From Notospermus geniculatus (taxonomy: Eukaryota; Nemertea; Pilidiophora; Heteronemertea; Lineidae), in NCBI GenBank assembly GCA_002633025.1, contig NMRB01000106.1:331921-395920 (forward strand): a stretch of DNA of 64,000 nt, read 5' to 3'. Under the pieces are notes generated by a model. The model was given only the letters and a program-made list of their open reading frames with translations, was not told the origin of the DNA and made no database searches. The position numbers were made by a program, and so were the translations under genes. Below, piece by piece: positions 23,817 through 37,500 of this stretch. Positions within the stretch are counted from its first letter, which is position 1; each line of letters opens with the position of its first letter.

Positions 23817-24550
23817 NAGTTTCAAAATGCGACTTGGCCTACACGCACCTGTCTTTTACATATCCGATGAATATTTGGAGATATCCATTCCAAATAATTG
23901 CCCCTCAAAAGATACACGCTTTTCATACGAGATGACGACAACGATTATCATTTCATCCTTTAGCGACACAAATTACTCTATTCAAATTTCTGTACATTAG
24001 CCAAATTAATCCTCGCGCCGTAGGTATTGGAGAAGCCCTATTCTCACAAAGCCTTTGAGGTCCGAGTACACATTATAAAACCTACATACTTGACTAAACC
24101 CGTTATCACAAAACAGGACTAGTGAACTGCGAAGCATTTTTTTACACCGTTCACCTAAATTCTTAGCTGGGTCTTTCTGGGTCGCGATTTATAGACGCTC
24201 ACCAATTATGTGGTTTAATCAGATTTGATTGAAGAGGTTTGATTGGCGTTAGGTTTTTCAACAAGACGTATAAAGAAAACATCGAATTGAGACATGAACG
24301 CTCGAAGGTGCACGTGCCTAAACATTAAAAAGTTTGGAATATGATTTAATGCTCTCTGAAAAGAAGATGTCCGGGGATTTCCCGCAATTTGGTATGTCAA
24401 GTGTACGGTGAAATGCATTTAGCCGTCTCTATCGAAGGGTACCATATTTTAAAATTATACTGAAATCATTTAGAAATTTAATATTTGCATGTAGGCAACA
24501 AGATGCAAGACTAGGTCAAAGTAACTTCGTACGTTGATAAATAATACACA

Positions 24551-24703
24551 ATGGACCGTATGCACCAAACGAAGATCATCTTGAACTTAGGTTGAGCCAC
24601 AACTTTTCTATTGTTCAGGTTTGCCAGGGCATGACGTGACAATGGAAAAGTTGTCGCTCAACCTGAGTTCAAGATAATCTTCGCTTGGTGCATACGGCCC
24701 AAT
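24551..24703. mobile_element. Foldback element
   Basis: GGACCGTATGCACCAA and TTGGTGCATACGG at the ends, with arms through GAAGATCATCTTGAAC and AGGTTGAGC.ACAACTTTTC, give an imperfect hairpin of about 55-bp arms. Confidence 0.65.
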
Positions 24704-24823
24704 AGGTGCACTGACTTATTGTATTTTAAAGACATAATGTAGACTAATTTGGCATGCAAAATACAGCCAACACCCTTTATTACATCAACGTGTCGTTGAT
24801 CAAAGATAGAAATGTTTGACACA

Positions 24824-24864
24824 NNNNNNNNNNNNNNNNNNNNNNNNNNNCCCCCCCCCCCCCC
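24824..24864. other. Assembly gap before a C-run
   Basis: 27 N (24824-24850) followed by 14 C. Another homopolymer-associated gap. Confidence 0.9.
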
Positions 24865-25504
24865 AGATGCACAACCCAGGGTAGGAAAGCGTTAAAACTA
24901 CATCCTTGAATTCGCGATTGATGCAAGTGCTGCCCATTTAATTCGCAGGAATATTTTGAACGGGTTGATACATGAAATAAACTACTACAACATGGAATAA
25001 AATACATGTAGTTATGCTTATACACACTGTTAGAAATTATTAATTTTACAATAGTAATTTTGTAGTGATGATGATACACAAGAAACGACCGAATGCATAG
25101 TCTTACGTATTGAGTAAGATGATATTAAGTATATACTAGTATATGTTTTCATTCCTCTAAGTTACATGTAGGTATATCGGCAAATTAACGCAGTGCTGGA
25201 ATACCACACTGATGGACCAGACTGAGAGGCCCGACGATTTCCTTTTCTGAGGTTGGCCCTACTCATCCTCCCACAGCTGGGCTTTGGTCTCCTTCCTCGG
25301 ATAAAGAGGAGCGAGGTAAAAAACCCTGCTGTGGGAGGATGGCCCTACTGATGTAGGCTATTGCAGAATCTTGTTCGGCTTAGGGCTTGTCAATATGTGA
25401 TGAAATTACAAAGCCATGAAAAAGCCATCTATGGGGCGGTATCTTGGCATAGAATGATATTGATCAGTTAGCTCAATAATGCGTATAAAAAGAAGTTATA
25501 ACAC

Positions 25505-28500
25505 CTAATATTTCCGTATAAAGTTTGACAAATGCATCCATACAATAAATGCTGACAGTAAAACCCCGACGTTGGCCCTTGCACACTTTGACGAGGCTGT
25601 TGTTGAATCTATTCTTGCAGTGGTTTTCACTGTTCGGTTATTAATCGGTTGAGGTGGCCGCCATATGTTGATAAGATCATTGCCATCCTCATCCTTGACG
25701 GTGAAAAAGGTGTCCAGCTGCAACAAAAATTGAAACTGGAGTAAATGTGTGACGCCTTATTGCTCTTTATGTTATGTCTGCAGATCTCTGGCAAAATTTA
25801 TACTTTCTATAACTCAGTGACAATTTAAATGAAATTTCACAAAACTATCGACATGTACAGTACATGTCATGTATCTATACATATAATTTGATATTAAACT
25901 ATAGTTTAATAGCCAACTCTGGTGTGATCGGGTCCGCATATTTTTTTTCAAAGCACACTGGCAGATTGAATTGTGGCATTCAGGTTCATTACCTGTTCCT
26001 GTGTAATATAGATCACTTCACGAAAGATAACCCACGTGACGGCACCGTGACAGTTGGGCGTGGTCAAACCACCCGGATAGGTGTAATAGTGATGCAGATC
26101 ATGAGGAAGAAGATTGGCCAGGTTCAGGTGGCCCGTCGTCAAATTTCGTACCATCCCGGCTGCATAAATAAACATGGCAAACATTACCCAACCATGTATC
26201 AGAACATTAACAGAAAATGTTTGCTTCGAGGGCAAACCTTTACCGGTAAAGAAAATGTTTGCTTCAAAGCCCAGGACAGAATACTTAGTTCATGTACAGA
26301 AGTTCATGTACATGTACATGTACATGTATGGTGAAAACATGTACAGTCATTGACATTAGTTTATCTACACCTACTACCTTGAATATTTCAAATACTACTG
26401 GACCAATTTTAACACGGTTTGTACCACATGAAAGTATATAACCTTGGTCATATTTCTGCATCAAACTTTTGGAAATTTGGAAATATCATAATAATGTAAT
26501 ACCTCATTAGAAAACCCCCTAAAAATCAACATTTTTATTATGGAATTTTTTTGTGACTTTTGTTACAGGATTGATAGAGTGGAAGTTTCTAAGGATTTTG
26601 AGCTTTGTTTCGTCAAAATATCGTGAGTGGTTGCTGAGATATTTGAGATTATCAAAATTTCGATATTTTGAGAATTTCCAATTTTTCCAAAAATTTTGAT
26701 ATTAGTAGACAGAGCTCACCTAGAAACGTAGGAGAATGAAGTTTTGGAACGTTCAGCGTAAAGTGGTTGGAAGTTACAGCTGTCTTAAGTTAAAGAGTTT
26801 AGCACATCAACATTTTGATATTCTGAAAATATGAATATCTCGGCCCAGTTAAAGCAAAAAGTTCCAAAATTTTGTAAGCCCATATTCTGAGGTTAGCTTT
26901 AACTAATGACATCAAAATTTCCTGAGAACACGAAAATCTCAAACTATCAAAATGTTGATAATCTCAAATATCTCAGCAACCACTTGGGATATTTTGATGA
27001 AACAAAGCCCAAAATCCTTAGAAAGTTCCATTCTATCAAAACTGCAACAGAAGTAAAAAAAAAATTCCATAATAAAAATGTTGATTTTTAGGGGGTTTTC
27101 TAATGAGCTATTACATAATTATGATATTTCCAAATTTCCAAAATTTTGATGCAAAAATATGACCAAGGTTATATACTTTCATGTGGTACAAACCGTGTTA
27201 AAATTGGCCCAGTAGTATTTGAAATATTCAAGGTAGTAGGTGTAGATAAACTAATGTCAATGACTGTACACGTTCTGGTCAACTGGTCAAGTCAAAAGTA
27301 CGGGAGGAGATTCTCGAATTGATGCTTTGATTGGAAGATGCTACTTAGTACTTCATATCGACACTCAAAGATGGCGTCGTAATCGTAAACATAGTCTTGC
27401 GCAACTTTTTGAGAACAGTGTTGGTGAAATAGGGATATGACTCAGCTGTTCATAAAAATGGTTGTTTCAGGCTCATACCTTTTTCTTTTACCATGTTGAC
27501 TGCCTTGGTAATTTTCGCAAATTCTTTATTCGGGACCTGGCCTTTGGCTGGGTCCTAAAATAAGAAAGACGATGTGGGGTGGGCTGTATCACCAAGAAAA
27601 AGGTGTAAAGTTGTTGAAGAAAACAGGAATGTAAGTACTTTATTGATGTACTATTGTTGTTTTCTTGTGGTCAGCTTCAGTGCAACTCCAATACATTGGC
27701 TCAATGTCCAGTTTATCATTAATTTCCTTCAGTTTCAATATGCCTTTGACAGTCCAGAATAGTGTTACAGACCGCTGTACAACATCGTTGGCAAGGTGAA
27801 GCACTCAGAGATAACACCTCAATATTACAAATTTCTTTCGAAAAAATAAGACAAACTGCTTGTGTGAGCCAAAGGGACTACAGATTGATCCGTCTAATCT
27901 GCAGTTGGCATGGGTACGTCCTCATCAACGACACCTGTGATTTTGTGGGCCGCTCTCTATTATATGGTTTTGGATCACAGATCAAGGCCAATGATATCAA
28001 GCACACTTACAGCGACATCTATGAATATTCCCAGTACTAGCAAGCCGTCATCCTTCTGCAGAAGATCTGGCTCGCCGAGATGGATGTGTTGGTGGTTCAC
28101 ATGGACAATATGCATCTACCAACGGAAATGACACACGTTGAAGGAAGAACTAAAATTATTTAGTTCTACATGTATGCGAAGGAGGAAATTGCTGCAACAG
28201 TATACCTGGCAAAGGAAAAGGACCGCGTGGTTCACGGCGTCGTCAGTCACGTCTCTACTAGCCATTTTTTATACTCGAGAATCTTATAGTGATGTGTTAT
28301 TAGTCAGCTCACTGACTTTTCAAAGAGGTTCTAATCTATTGCACGTCCTACCATACCTCTGCTCTGTGCTGCTGCTCAAGAATGGTGTGTTCGGATCCAT
28401 GGCCATCGGCTTTATTATTGTCCCCCCAGTGGAGATGAAGGTTAAGCACGAAGTAATGTGTGTTCCCGACTGGACCTCCTTCTGACTCAATGTCGTTGTC

Positions 28501-31500
28501 AATGACATCAAACTTGACTAAAGGTAAAAGAGGAACAAATGTTGCTAATATTTTTTCCACAAAAATATTGAATTTCATTGAAAAAAAATTATGAAAGCAA
28601 AGAAAAAAGAACATCGACTCTTAGACGATGTTGGCTTTTAGAAGCTGTGATTACTGGATCAGAGTGTCGTCGCGTAAATTCACTTTTGAGGGTAATAGGA
28701 GCTGTCAGCGAGTTGACCAATAGGTGTCACTACGGCCCAATTCAATGAACATAGCGGACCCAGTCATTATTGATCGAGCAGCAATCACGTACATTTTCCT
28801 GTACATTGGCCTGCTAGAACTTTGCTGCCATCTGTTGGCAATATGCGCGGCTGACTGCTCCTATTTGCTACATCCAAGCCTTTATCGAAGACCTAGAGGG
28901 CGTACAAACTGAGATACGATAAAAATACAGTTGCTTACTAGTATGCCCGGTGTTTTTAACTTGAAATGTCACATTTTTGGCTTCGAAGTTGTTTAATCTC
29001 ATATCGCCAAGATCTGGCGCATATTCGAGGAGGCCTCGCTCAATATTTATTGGCGACTGTCGGGGATACTTTTCAGGATCACAATCATCTTTGTACATAA
29101 CGTGCCAGTTGTGAGGGCCTGTGAAGAAAAAGTCGAATTGTTACACCAGCTATAAAATATAGAGCTACATGTACTTGCCGATTCAAATGAAGATGACGGA
29201 CATCCTCATACTGGATCTCTAATCGACAGAATCAAAAATTCATAACCTTGCTAACCTTTTAGTGACAGAGTTGATGTCACGCACTACAATGTACTTATTT
29301 CGTATTTTGGACCTGGTCAGTGCCTTTGGCTGCAAAGCAGTCAATCACTATATTCTCATCTCATTTGCATCGACGCGACTGGGATTTTCAAAATATCATC
29401 AAAGCTCCATAAAAGTTCCAATGTATTTATACTTCCCTATCGTTAAAGATAGAGATTCAGATAGATACTCACCATGGTTCCCCTTCTCGTCATAATTCCA
29501 CGTGACTGAAAAATATTATACCTGTCAGTCAAAAATGTATCTTTAAGGCGGGGGGCTACCTATGCCGACTTCATTGACGCTCTTTGAAAACAAGCGTCCT
29601 AACATATTCATGACAAAAAGTAACTAATTGATGTCAACAAAATGTTTTAGCTACAACCTTTATGCTCCCGTTCTGTGAAAGAATTGTTCATTTTGACCAA
29701 TTGTGATGGAGTTAATTAAGTTATAACAAGTTGTCAAAAGTTGAGTTCGCAAACAATTTTACAGACTTGGGATGCGACACATCAGTTTCCCACATAGTCT
29801 GTAACATACAGGCCTGATGCCTGCAGGGCCTAACGATCCGTTTTTTACGAAAGTACTTTCCATTTAATTGGTATAAACTATTTAATGCCAAAAAAGGGTC
29901 GATTTACAGTTTTTGAAATATTTCATATTCCCGACCAACTATCCAAAAAAGGCGATCGTGTTGCCCTAGAATGCACATATGGCAATAACATCCAAAAGAA
30001 ATTTTTCAAATATATGTGTCCAAAAAAGAGAAAACTTGTTTGGGAAATTTGAAAATTTCCATACCGCTGGCAAGTTACTTCTTTGTTATGTAGATTTGCA
30101 CTATTCGCGCCCTTTGAGTAAACTCTGTTCGGCCACTTGTGACCAAAGCACCAGTGACAGAGCTGAACAATACCCGCAGTGGACACAAAAGATTTAGGGT
30201 CGGCACGTACACTGAAGATTGGTTTTCGAAAACAGTATACCAGGGTGAGCGGATTTAATCTGAATGTGAATGACTGGTCGCACAAAGGCCAGTTCCGTGG
30301 ATTGCCACTAGGGAATGAGCTCAGCTATAGGTAGCCCCCCGCCTTAATGTCTACATGTAGGCCTACGTTGCACGAACAAGAATTTGACAAAACAAAATTC
30401 TTCAACACGAGAAGACAGGAGAGACTTCAACTGCAGCGGTAAGTGAAGGCCTACTAACTGCCTGGTGATGCGCGTGTTAGAATGCAGTGTGGAAGATGGA
30501 GGGTCAAGACACCGGCAATCCCTTCTCTTTAAATGATACATGTTGGATGATGGACGGAATACCAGTACAGCGGATGATGGTTTTACATGTATTTCATTTT
30601 TCCACCGTAACGCATTTGCGTTTTTGCGAAAATGAAAGTTAAAAAGTGTTTTTAATAATGCTGAAAGGCGGCTAAACAAAGTCATATTTTAAGCTTTGTC
30701 ATATTTTAAGCTTCGAAATTGGGAAAGTTACATGTATAAGAATGAGGATACCATATCCTGATGCAACGGGTGGTTTATTTTGCGAAGAGAACTTTGTTAT
30801 GGTCGCAGTTTTATTTTTTTAACAGCGTTCCATTGCTTTCTATAAATTCTCCTTACTGCACCCCGTTGGTTGCACCTATTCTAGCACGGACGTGCATGCC
30901 AACCTTTGCCAAACTCCCAATCGCCGATTCCCACGGGAATTTGCTAGTTGAAAATATATATTTAGACAATGCAAAATCACGAATTTGATATTTTCAGATA
31001 ACTTGCCACTGTTATTGAGGATGCCCATTTTGATTATGCAATGACTTTGATGATCAGAGGTCAAGGTCAACTTGATGATTTGATTTCAGCACATTAAAAT
31101 GGCTGCCAGCAGGCTGCCTGACATGCCTGTAGGGTCCTCTTCAACAAGTGGGAACCATCAGACATTTACAATGTCATCTTGTTGGAACAGGCATCCTTAA
31201 TTACACTTATGGTTGGCTTCTAGTTTCCTCCTGAAATTCTGAGCAGATTTGCATTTATATTAGAGCTGTTTGATCTTGACCTTGACCTCTGACCTTCAAG
31301 GTCATTGCCTAATCTAAAAGCTCATTACAGATAACCAAGGTGTAAGTGAAGGTTTTAGGCTAACACCATCACCAGGTTCTGACTTATCTCGTCTTATCAA
31401 ATTTGAATATCAAATCTCAACATGATATCAGCAAATATCATGCGACCGAGCAGGTGCAAACTGAAAATTTCAGTTGCAACAACATCCTTGGATGAGCTAT

Positions 31501-34500
31501 GGTGTTATGATAGCAGTTTCAAGTCGCTTACTGTGGCAGACCTCCCGATATGTCAAAATATCAAATTTGATATATCAATATCAGTATGATGCTGACCCTG
31601 AGAACAAATTTGTTGATTCCAGTATCTTGCCAAGGGCCATAAACATAGGGACATGAGGGAAGGAACTTGTTACTACATGTAGTGCTCTACCTGGCCTCGG
31701 AGACAAGTTATTGAAAAAAACAGAAGTGTGACAGACAAAATCGCAACTTTTGATATCAATTTCCAGGTATAAACCAGGTATCGGAGACCTGAAATTTCAT
31801 ACCATCTTGTAGCTCAAGTCATGTTATCTGGGGGTAGGTCACATTTCCAGGAGCCTGTTTCATAAAATGACTATAGGCTAATGGTAGCATTAACCATCAG
31901 ACATTTACAATGTCATCTTATGGTTCCCGATCATGAAGATCGGGAACCATATTGTTTTTGGTCGTGGTGTCAGTGTCAGTGTGTGTGTGTTTGTGTGTGT
32001 GTGTGTGCGTGTGTGTGTGTGTGTGTCCGTCTGTCACGCCTCCATATCTTATCACCTTCAACAGCTACAGCTCTGGCAACACATCCTACCCCTAGGTTTG
32101 TCAACCTGGGCAATCCAGTGAGCTAATCATTTTCAACATCAGATGCCTCCATCATGATCTAATCAACATATTAGACTTGATATTTTGTCGGTCACGCTTT
32201 TATCTGATGCCATAACTCAGCTCCTTTTAACACCTAGAGCAATGGAAATAGGTTCTACTCTTAGGTTTTCATACCCTAGGAATCCAATGGACTGATTACT
32301 TTTGATCTGAGATGTTGGGGTTATGGTGATATCGATATCACAAATTTGGTATTTTGCGATAACTTGCCATATTGTCAACTGAGCATGAGCAACATGAAAC
32401 AAGTCTCAGTTCATGCCTGCTTATCCAAGGACTGGACTATGTTAAAATTCTCAGCCGCACGTGTCCGGGTGATTGAAATATCATGAGATTTTGATACATC
32501 GAACTTGATATTTTGAAATATATCTGCCTGTGTTAGAGATAGAGGCATGATGTCACCCATACTTAGGTTACTGAGGATGCCCATTTCGATTATGCAATGA
32601 CCTTGACGATCAAAGGTCAAGGTCAAACTTGCGAATTTGAAATATCTATGCCCGTGATAGAGATAGAGACATAACATCACCCATACTTAGGTTATTGAGG
32701 ATGCCTATTTCGATTATGCAATGACCTTGATGAGCAGAGGTCAAGGTCAAGGTCAAACTTGATAACTTGAAGTATCTCTTCCTGTGGTACAGGTACATGC
32801 ATGATATCACCCATACTTATGTTATTGAGGATGCCCATTTCGATTATATCTCCGTATGACCGTATGACATTTTCCTCTTGTTTATAATGAGCAGAGTGCA
32901 AGTATGGAATGAAAAAAGTAAGAGAAATCAATGGCCAAAGTATGGAATAGGGAATGGGCAATAGGAGGACTAGGTCTAAAACCAGACTCAGCGGCCACAT
33001 GCCACTACCCTGGTAGGAAAATTTGTAATAAGGGGAAAGAAGAAAATGAGAAGTAAACCAAATACATGTACCAAACTTGGCGGACCCTGCCACTCAAGCT
33101 GTCCATTCAACTCGATTTATGAAGGGACAATGGACTGGCGGCCATCTTGAAATCTAATATGGCGGCCCATTGACGTCCTACCCAATACCGCCATTCGATT
33201 GGTCGTGCCAATAAACATAGGCAAAGCCGTTAGAATTCGCTTCTTAGCTGTATTAGAACAGGAGTTATAAAGGAAAACCATCCAACCAGCTAGTATAAAA
33301 TATAGAGCTACATGTACTTGCCGATTCAAATGAAGATGACGGACATCCTCATACTGGATCTCTAATCGACAGAATCAAAAATTCATAACCTTGCTAATGA
33401 CCTTTTAGTGACAGAGTTGATGTCACGCACTACAATGTACATGTACTTATTTCGTATTTTGGACCTGGTCAGTGCCTTTGGCTGCAAAGCAGTCAATCAC
33501 TATATTCTCATCTCATTTGCATCGATGCGACTGGGATTTTCAAAATATCATCAAAGCTCCATAAAAGTTACAATGTATTTATACTTCCGTATCGTTAAAG
33601 ATGCAGGTTACACTCACTGTGTCTTACACTCGTCCCCAGTGGCCTCGAGCTTAAAGCGATTTGTCAGCCAAAAAATTTGAATGCAAAAGGGGACGAATCT
33701 TTGTTTACAAATACTCATTTCCTGCATTCTGATTGGCTGTGAGGGCAATGTTTACAAACATCATCCTTCTGTTTACTGGGGCCTAATCATGTTTCTGAAC
33801 ACTAGATGGCGCAAACTGTCATCAACCAATCAACGACCAGTATTTCACGCAACTAGGGGAAACATGAAACATGAAACATTTTCTTATTGGCTGATCGCTC
33901 CTTGGCTGGTTGATCGGGCGCGTTCGTCAACAACTGGTAGTGACATCTAGTGTTCAGAAACGGACTTTAGCACCAAGTGTTTCAGTGGTTGAGGGTGACA
34001 GCTTGGAGCGGAGGCCGATACCACTGAATTATTGAGTGTAACTGTGTCTATGACTCAGAAATGATCACTCTATAGATTCAGATAGATACTCACCATGGTT
34101 CCCCTTCTCGTCATAATTCCACGTGACTGAAAAATATTATACTTGTCAGTCGGAAATGTATCTTTAATGCCTACATGTAGGCCTATACGTTGCATGAACA
34201 AGAATTTGACAAAACAAAATTCTTCAACACGAGAAGACAGGCGAGACTTCAACTGCAGCGGTAAGTGAAGGCCTACTAACTGCCTGGTGATGCACGTGTT
34301 AGAATGCAGTGTGGAAGATGGAGGGTCAAGACACCGGCAATCCCTTCTCTTTAAATGATACATGTTGGATGATGGAAGGAATACCAGTACGGCGGATGAT
34401 GGTTTTACATGTATTTCATTTTTCCACCGTAACGCATTTGCATTTTTGCTAAAATGAAAGTTAAAAAGTGTTTTTAATAATGCTGAAACAAAGTCATATT

Positions 34501-37500
34501 TTAAGCTTTGTCATATTTTAAGCTTCGAAATTGGGAAAGTTACATGTACATGTATAAGACTGAGGATACCATATCCTGATGCAACGGGTGGTTTATTTTG
34601 CGAAGAGAACTTTGTTATGGTCGCAGTTTTATTTTTTTAACAGCGTTCCATTGCTTTCTATAAATTCTCCTTACTGCACCCCGTTGGTTGCACCTATTCT
34701 AGCAAGGACGTGCATGCCAACCTTTGCCAAACTCCCAATCGCCGATTCCCACGGGAATTTGCTAGTTGAAAATATATATTTAGACAATGCAATCTCACAT
34801 TGCCATTCGTTACACCGTTACAACCTCACATTGCCATTCGTTACACCGTTGCTTTTCTAGCGGGAGAATTTCTCTGGGAATTTCCCTCAGAGATATCGAC
34901 AACCTGATTTCCCGGCGACTGTGTCCGCAGTGCACACACCTGAAGACTGACTTGTGAAGGATACGGTAATGGAGATATTCAGAAACTAAGTGAATCAAAA
35001 TGATGCTTCTGACATGACAATTGGGAGGGGATCGAGTTGGTGCCATTGACGAAGTTTACATACACGTTGCCATGGTTACCTAAGTATAATCAATACTACT
35101 ACTAATCCCTTTTGACCCATACGATTCGGTATCGAGTGACTCAGATGCGCTCTCAATTTCTTGGTGGTGCATTGTGTGTGGATGACCGTTTTGTTATCGT
35201 ACACCTCAGTGCAAGGTAGAAACAGCCACCTGGTTGTTCCATTCGAATCAATTTGTGGCAAAGCCAAACAAGACCAGTAGGAAAATGTGGCCAACAACAT
35301 CATACGTCGTGCTTTTTTTAAGCACTCGGCAGGGTTTGCACGGTTGAGGAGCTCCAAGGCCACGGATTATTTTCTTTAGGACCAGTTTCTTATGTTGGTT
35401 TCTTTTTGTCAGCATATGTATTCCTCGTTTGCGCCACGGTTGGTCTCTTCGAACCAGATGATTTGGTTATGTTAGACTCATATGATAAGAATCTCCAAAA
35501 AAAACCAACACCTGGCAATCACAGGTATCAGAAACAAAATGCACATACAACAAAAATAAAGATAAGCCTGGTGCTAAAGTACATGTTTTTCTTACTGTTG
35601 AATATTTTGCCACTCGACGCCATATCTACAGAATGTATCTGTCTATTGTCGTAGACGGGGAGTGCATTCCCCACCTCGCCGATACAGGAAAATAAGAAAA
35701 AAAGGACGCCTGAGATAACTATGAATGGGCTGCTGAAGTATGGTTTATTCTGAAAATCCACTTGTAAATGTGAGAGATTTTTCAGTAAATATTGCAGCTC
35801 CAGTCTTTAAAACAGGTGATACATGGATTACGCAGCCTCGAAAAATTAAATCCTGGGGAAATACTTTCCGCTTGTCGCTGGAAGCAAATTTATTGGGGAG
35901 GGGGAGGGGGACGCTGAGTGATGTGTAAACATTGTGGCATCCGTCTGATGCCAGCGATGGCATGAATTGCCATATTTGCTGCCTAAACTCACCATCAGTT
36001 GTGTCAGTGAGTTGATGGATTGGTATTTGACTTCAGGGGCAGAGCAAACGTTCCGACACTCTTATTACCTGCACCGTGTTCTCAACCTTTCCCGGATATA
36101 TCATATGTCGCAAATTATACACCAAATCTTTAATGCAAATATTTATAAAACCTTCGAGGAACACACTGATATTATGAAGTGATACGAAGTTGTATTTTCT
36201 TACGACAATGATGAAGACCCAGGTAGTATGTGCAGATTTCACGCTGTGTTCCAAGTGGACATAGGTACTTGTAACTACAGGAAGAAGGGACGTTATCCCA
36301 CGGAAATCAATCGTCCAGGACCGGTTCCAGGATTGGCAGGAAGGGGGGCGCAGCTCGACGGAGGTGGTGAACACCGACATCGCGAAGCCCAAAGGGGGGT
36401 CTGGGGCCCTCCCCCATAAAACTTTGACAATTTAAGTGCTTTTAGATGCATTTTCCTGGCATCTGAGAGAAAAATGCTCGATTTTTTATGTGATTAAATT
36501 TTTCTTGCTGAAAGAAAAACATTGCTCTGCCAAAAATAGGGGGCGTACGCCCCCCCATGGATCCGACCCTGAATGGTTACTTCAGTTGGGTCAACGTCAG
36601 CCATAGTTTTTGTGACTGCAGCTGTACCTCATAGACAGAGGTACATGTAGATCTGAAGTTCCTGCCTTCGTTGCGAAAGAGGACCAGGAAAACACGCCCT
36701 TGTCTAAATGGCAAAGACGCAACACACACTCCGTGACAGAATGCTGCATTGACAAGTTCCTGGGGTTAAAATTATCTTCGCTAGGTCTCAGCTTTAACAT
36801 AAAATCAATGGTTCAATTAGGCAAGTGAGTGGATGAGGCTGTTTTGATTGAATTGATTTAACAACTAATCAGCAAATCAACTTAGGAACCTGATCCAGCA
36901 TTAGGCCGTCAGCGATTTAAGCGCACGGAACAACATTTCAGCTAATGAAGTGTCAGGGAATGATGTAAAAACGAGAGGAACTGCAAACACTCCGCGTTCT
37001 CAGATCTCCTCCACTTACAACAGCCCAGGCTCTCCTGTAGAGAGCACTCAATGACACGGTAGGTTACCGATGATCGTACACCGTGTCATTGACTATCAAA
37101 CTGCCATTACGTATGCATGTACACTGTAGTACGTAAGAAACGTGGATATACGGTACGAAAATGAAAGTCTGATATCTGATCATTTTTGCCTCGCAATTTT
37201 TCGTCCTGGTCGAAGAGGAGAGCCTTGTCTTCGTCCTCAATTCGTTTCGCCCCAGTCAGTTTATAGGGAGTTTTCGCAAGAACGCCAAATCCATTGTTCG
37301 ATACCACGAAGAGAGCACCGAACAAAAGTACAGACGTTAGCTTCGGCGTTTCGGGGGCTTTGCGAAAACTCTAATACCTCCCAAATTCACGCCCGGGACT
37401 TACATGTATAAAATGATGTAACACACATGAAGGCTGTATCAAGTACCAGCGGTCAAGAATATAATATTCTGTCGCTAGGGCGCAATTTACTCCTGCCCGA

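Larger units (their letters stand above)
21791..25504. other. Intergenic region downstream of carbonic anhydrase
   Basis: Contains foldbacks at 23193-23362 and 24551-24703, a dispersed repeat at 23487-23816, an N gap before a C-run (24824-24864) and a fragment of the CACTGTTAGAAAT family at 25024-25064. No supported gene. Confidence 0.55.
33297..34791. repeat. Segmental duplication copy B
   Basis: Partner of 29151-30973. It lacks the TTAA element and instead carries an insertion of about 470 bp (33603-34073). The flanking bases in copy A (GATAGAGATTCAG) show where it entered. Confidence 0.9.

Noticed and set aside
27290-27350. Minus-strand peptide with FENLLP, resembling the carbonic anhydrase LLP motif
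   Set aside because: The genuine motif (ANLLPHDL) is in exon 26159-25993, which joins directly in phase to 27554-27479; the other is out of place and followed by a stop.
29923-30285. 120-codon minus frame within the TTAA element
   Set aside because: No piggyBac transposase motifs; the element is too short and the frame is probably chance.
35076-35363. 95-codon minus frame with a hydrophobic start
   Set aside because: Located in an intron; only two to three cysteines, no family match and no partner exon. Kept only as a note.
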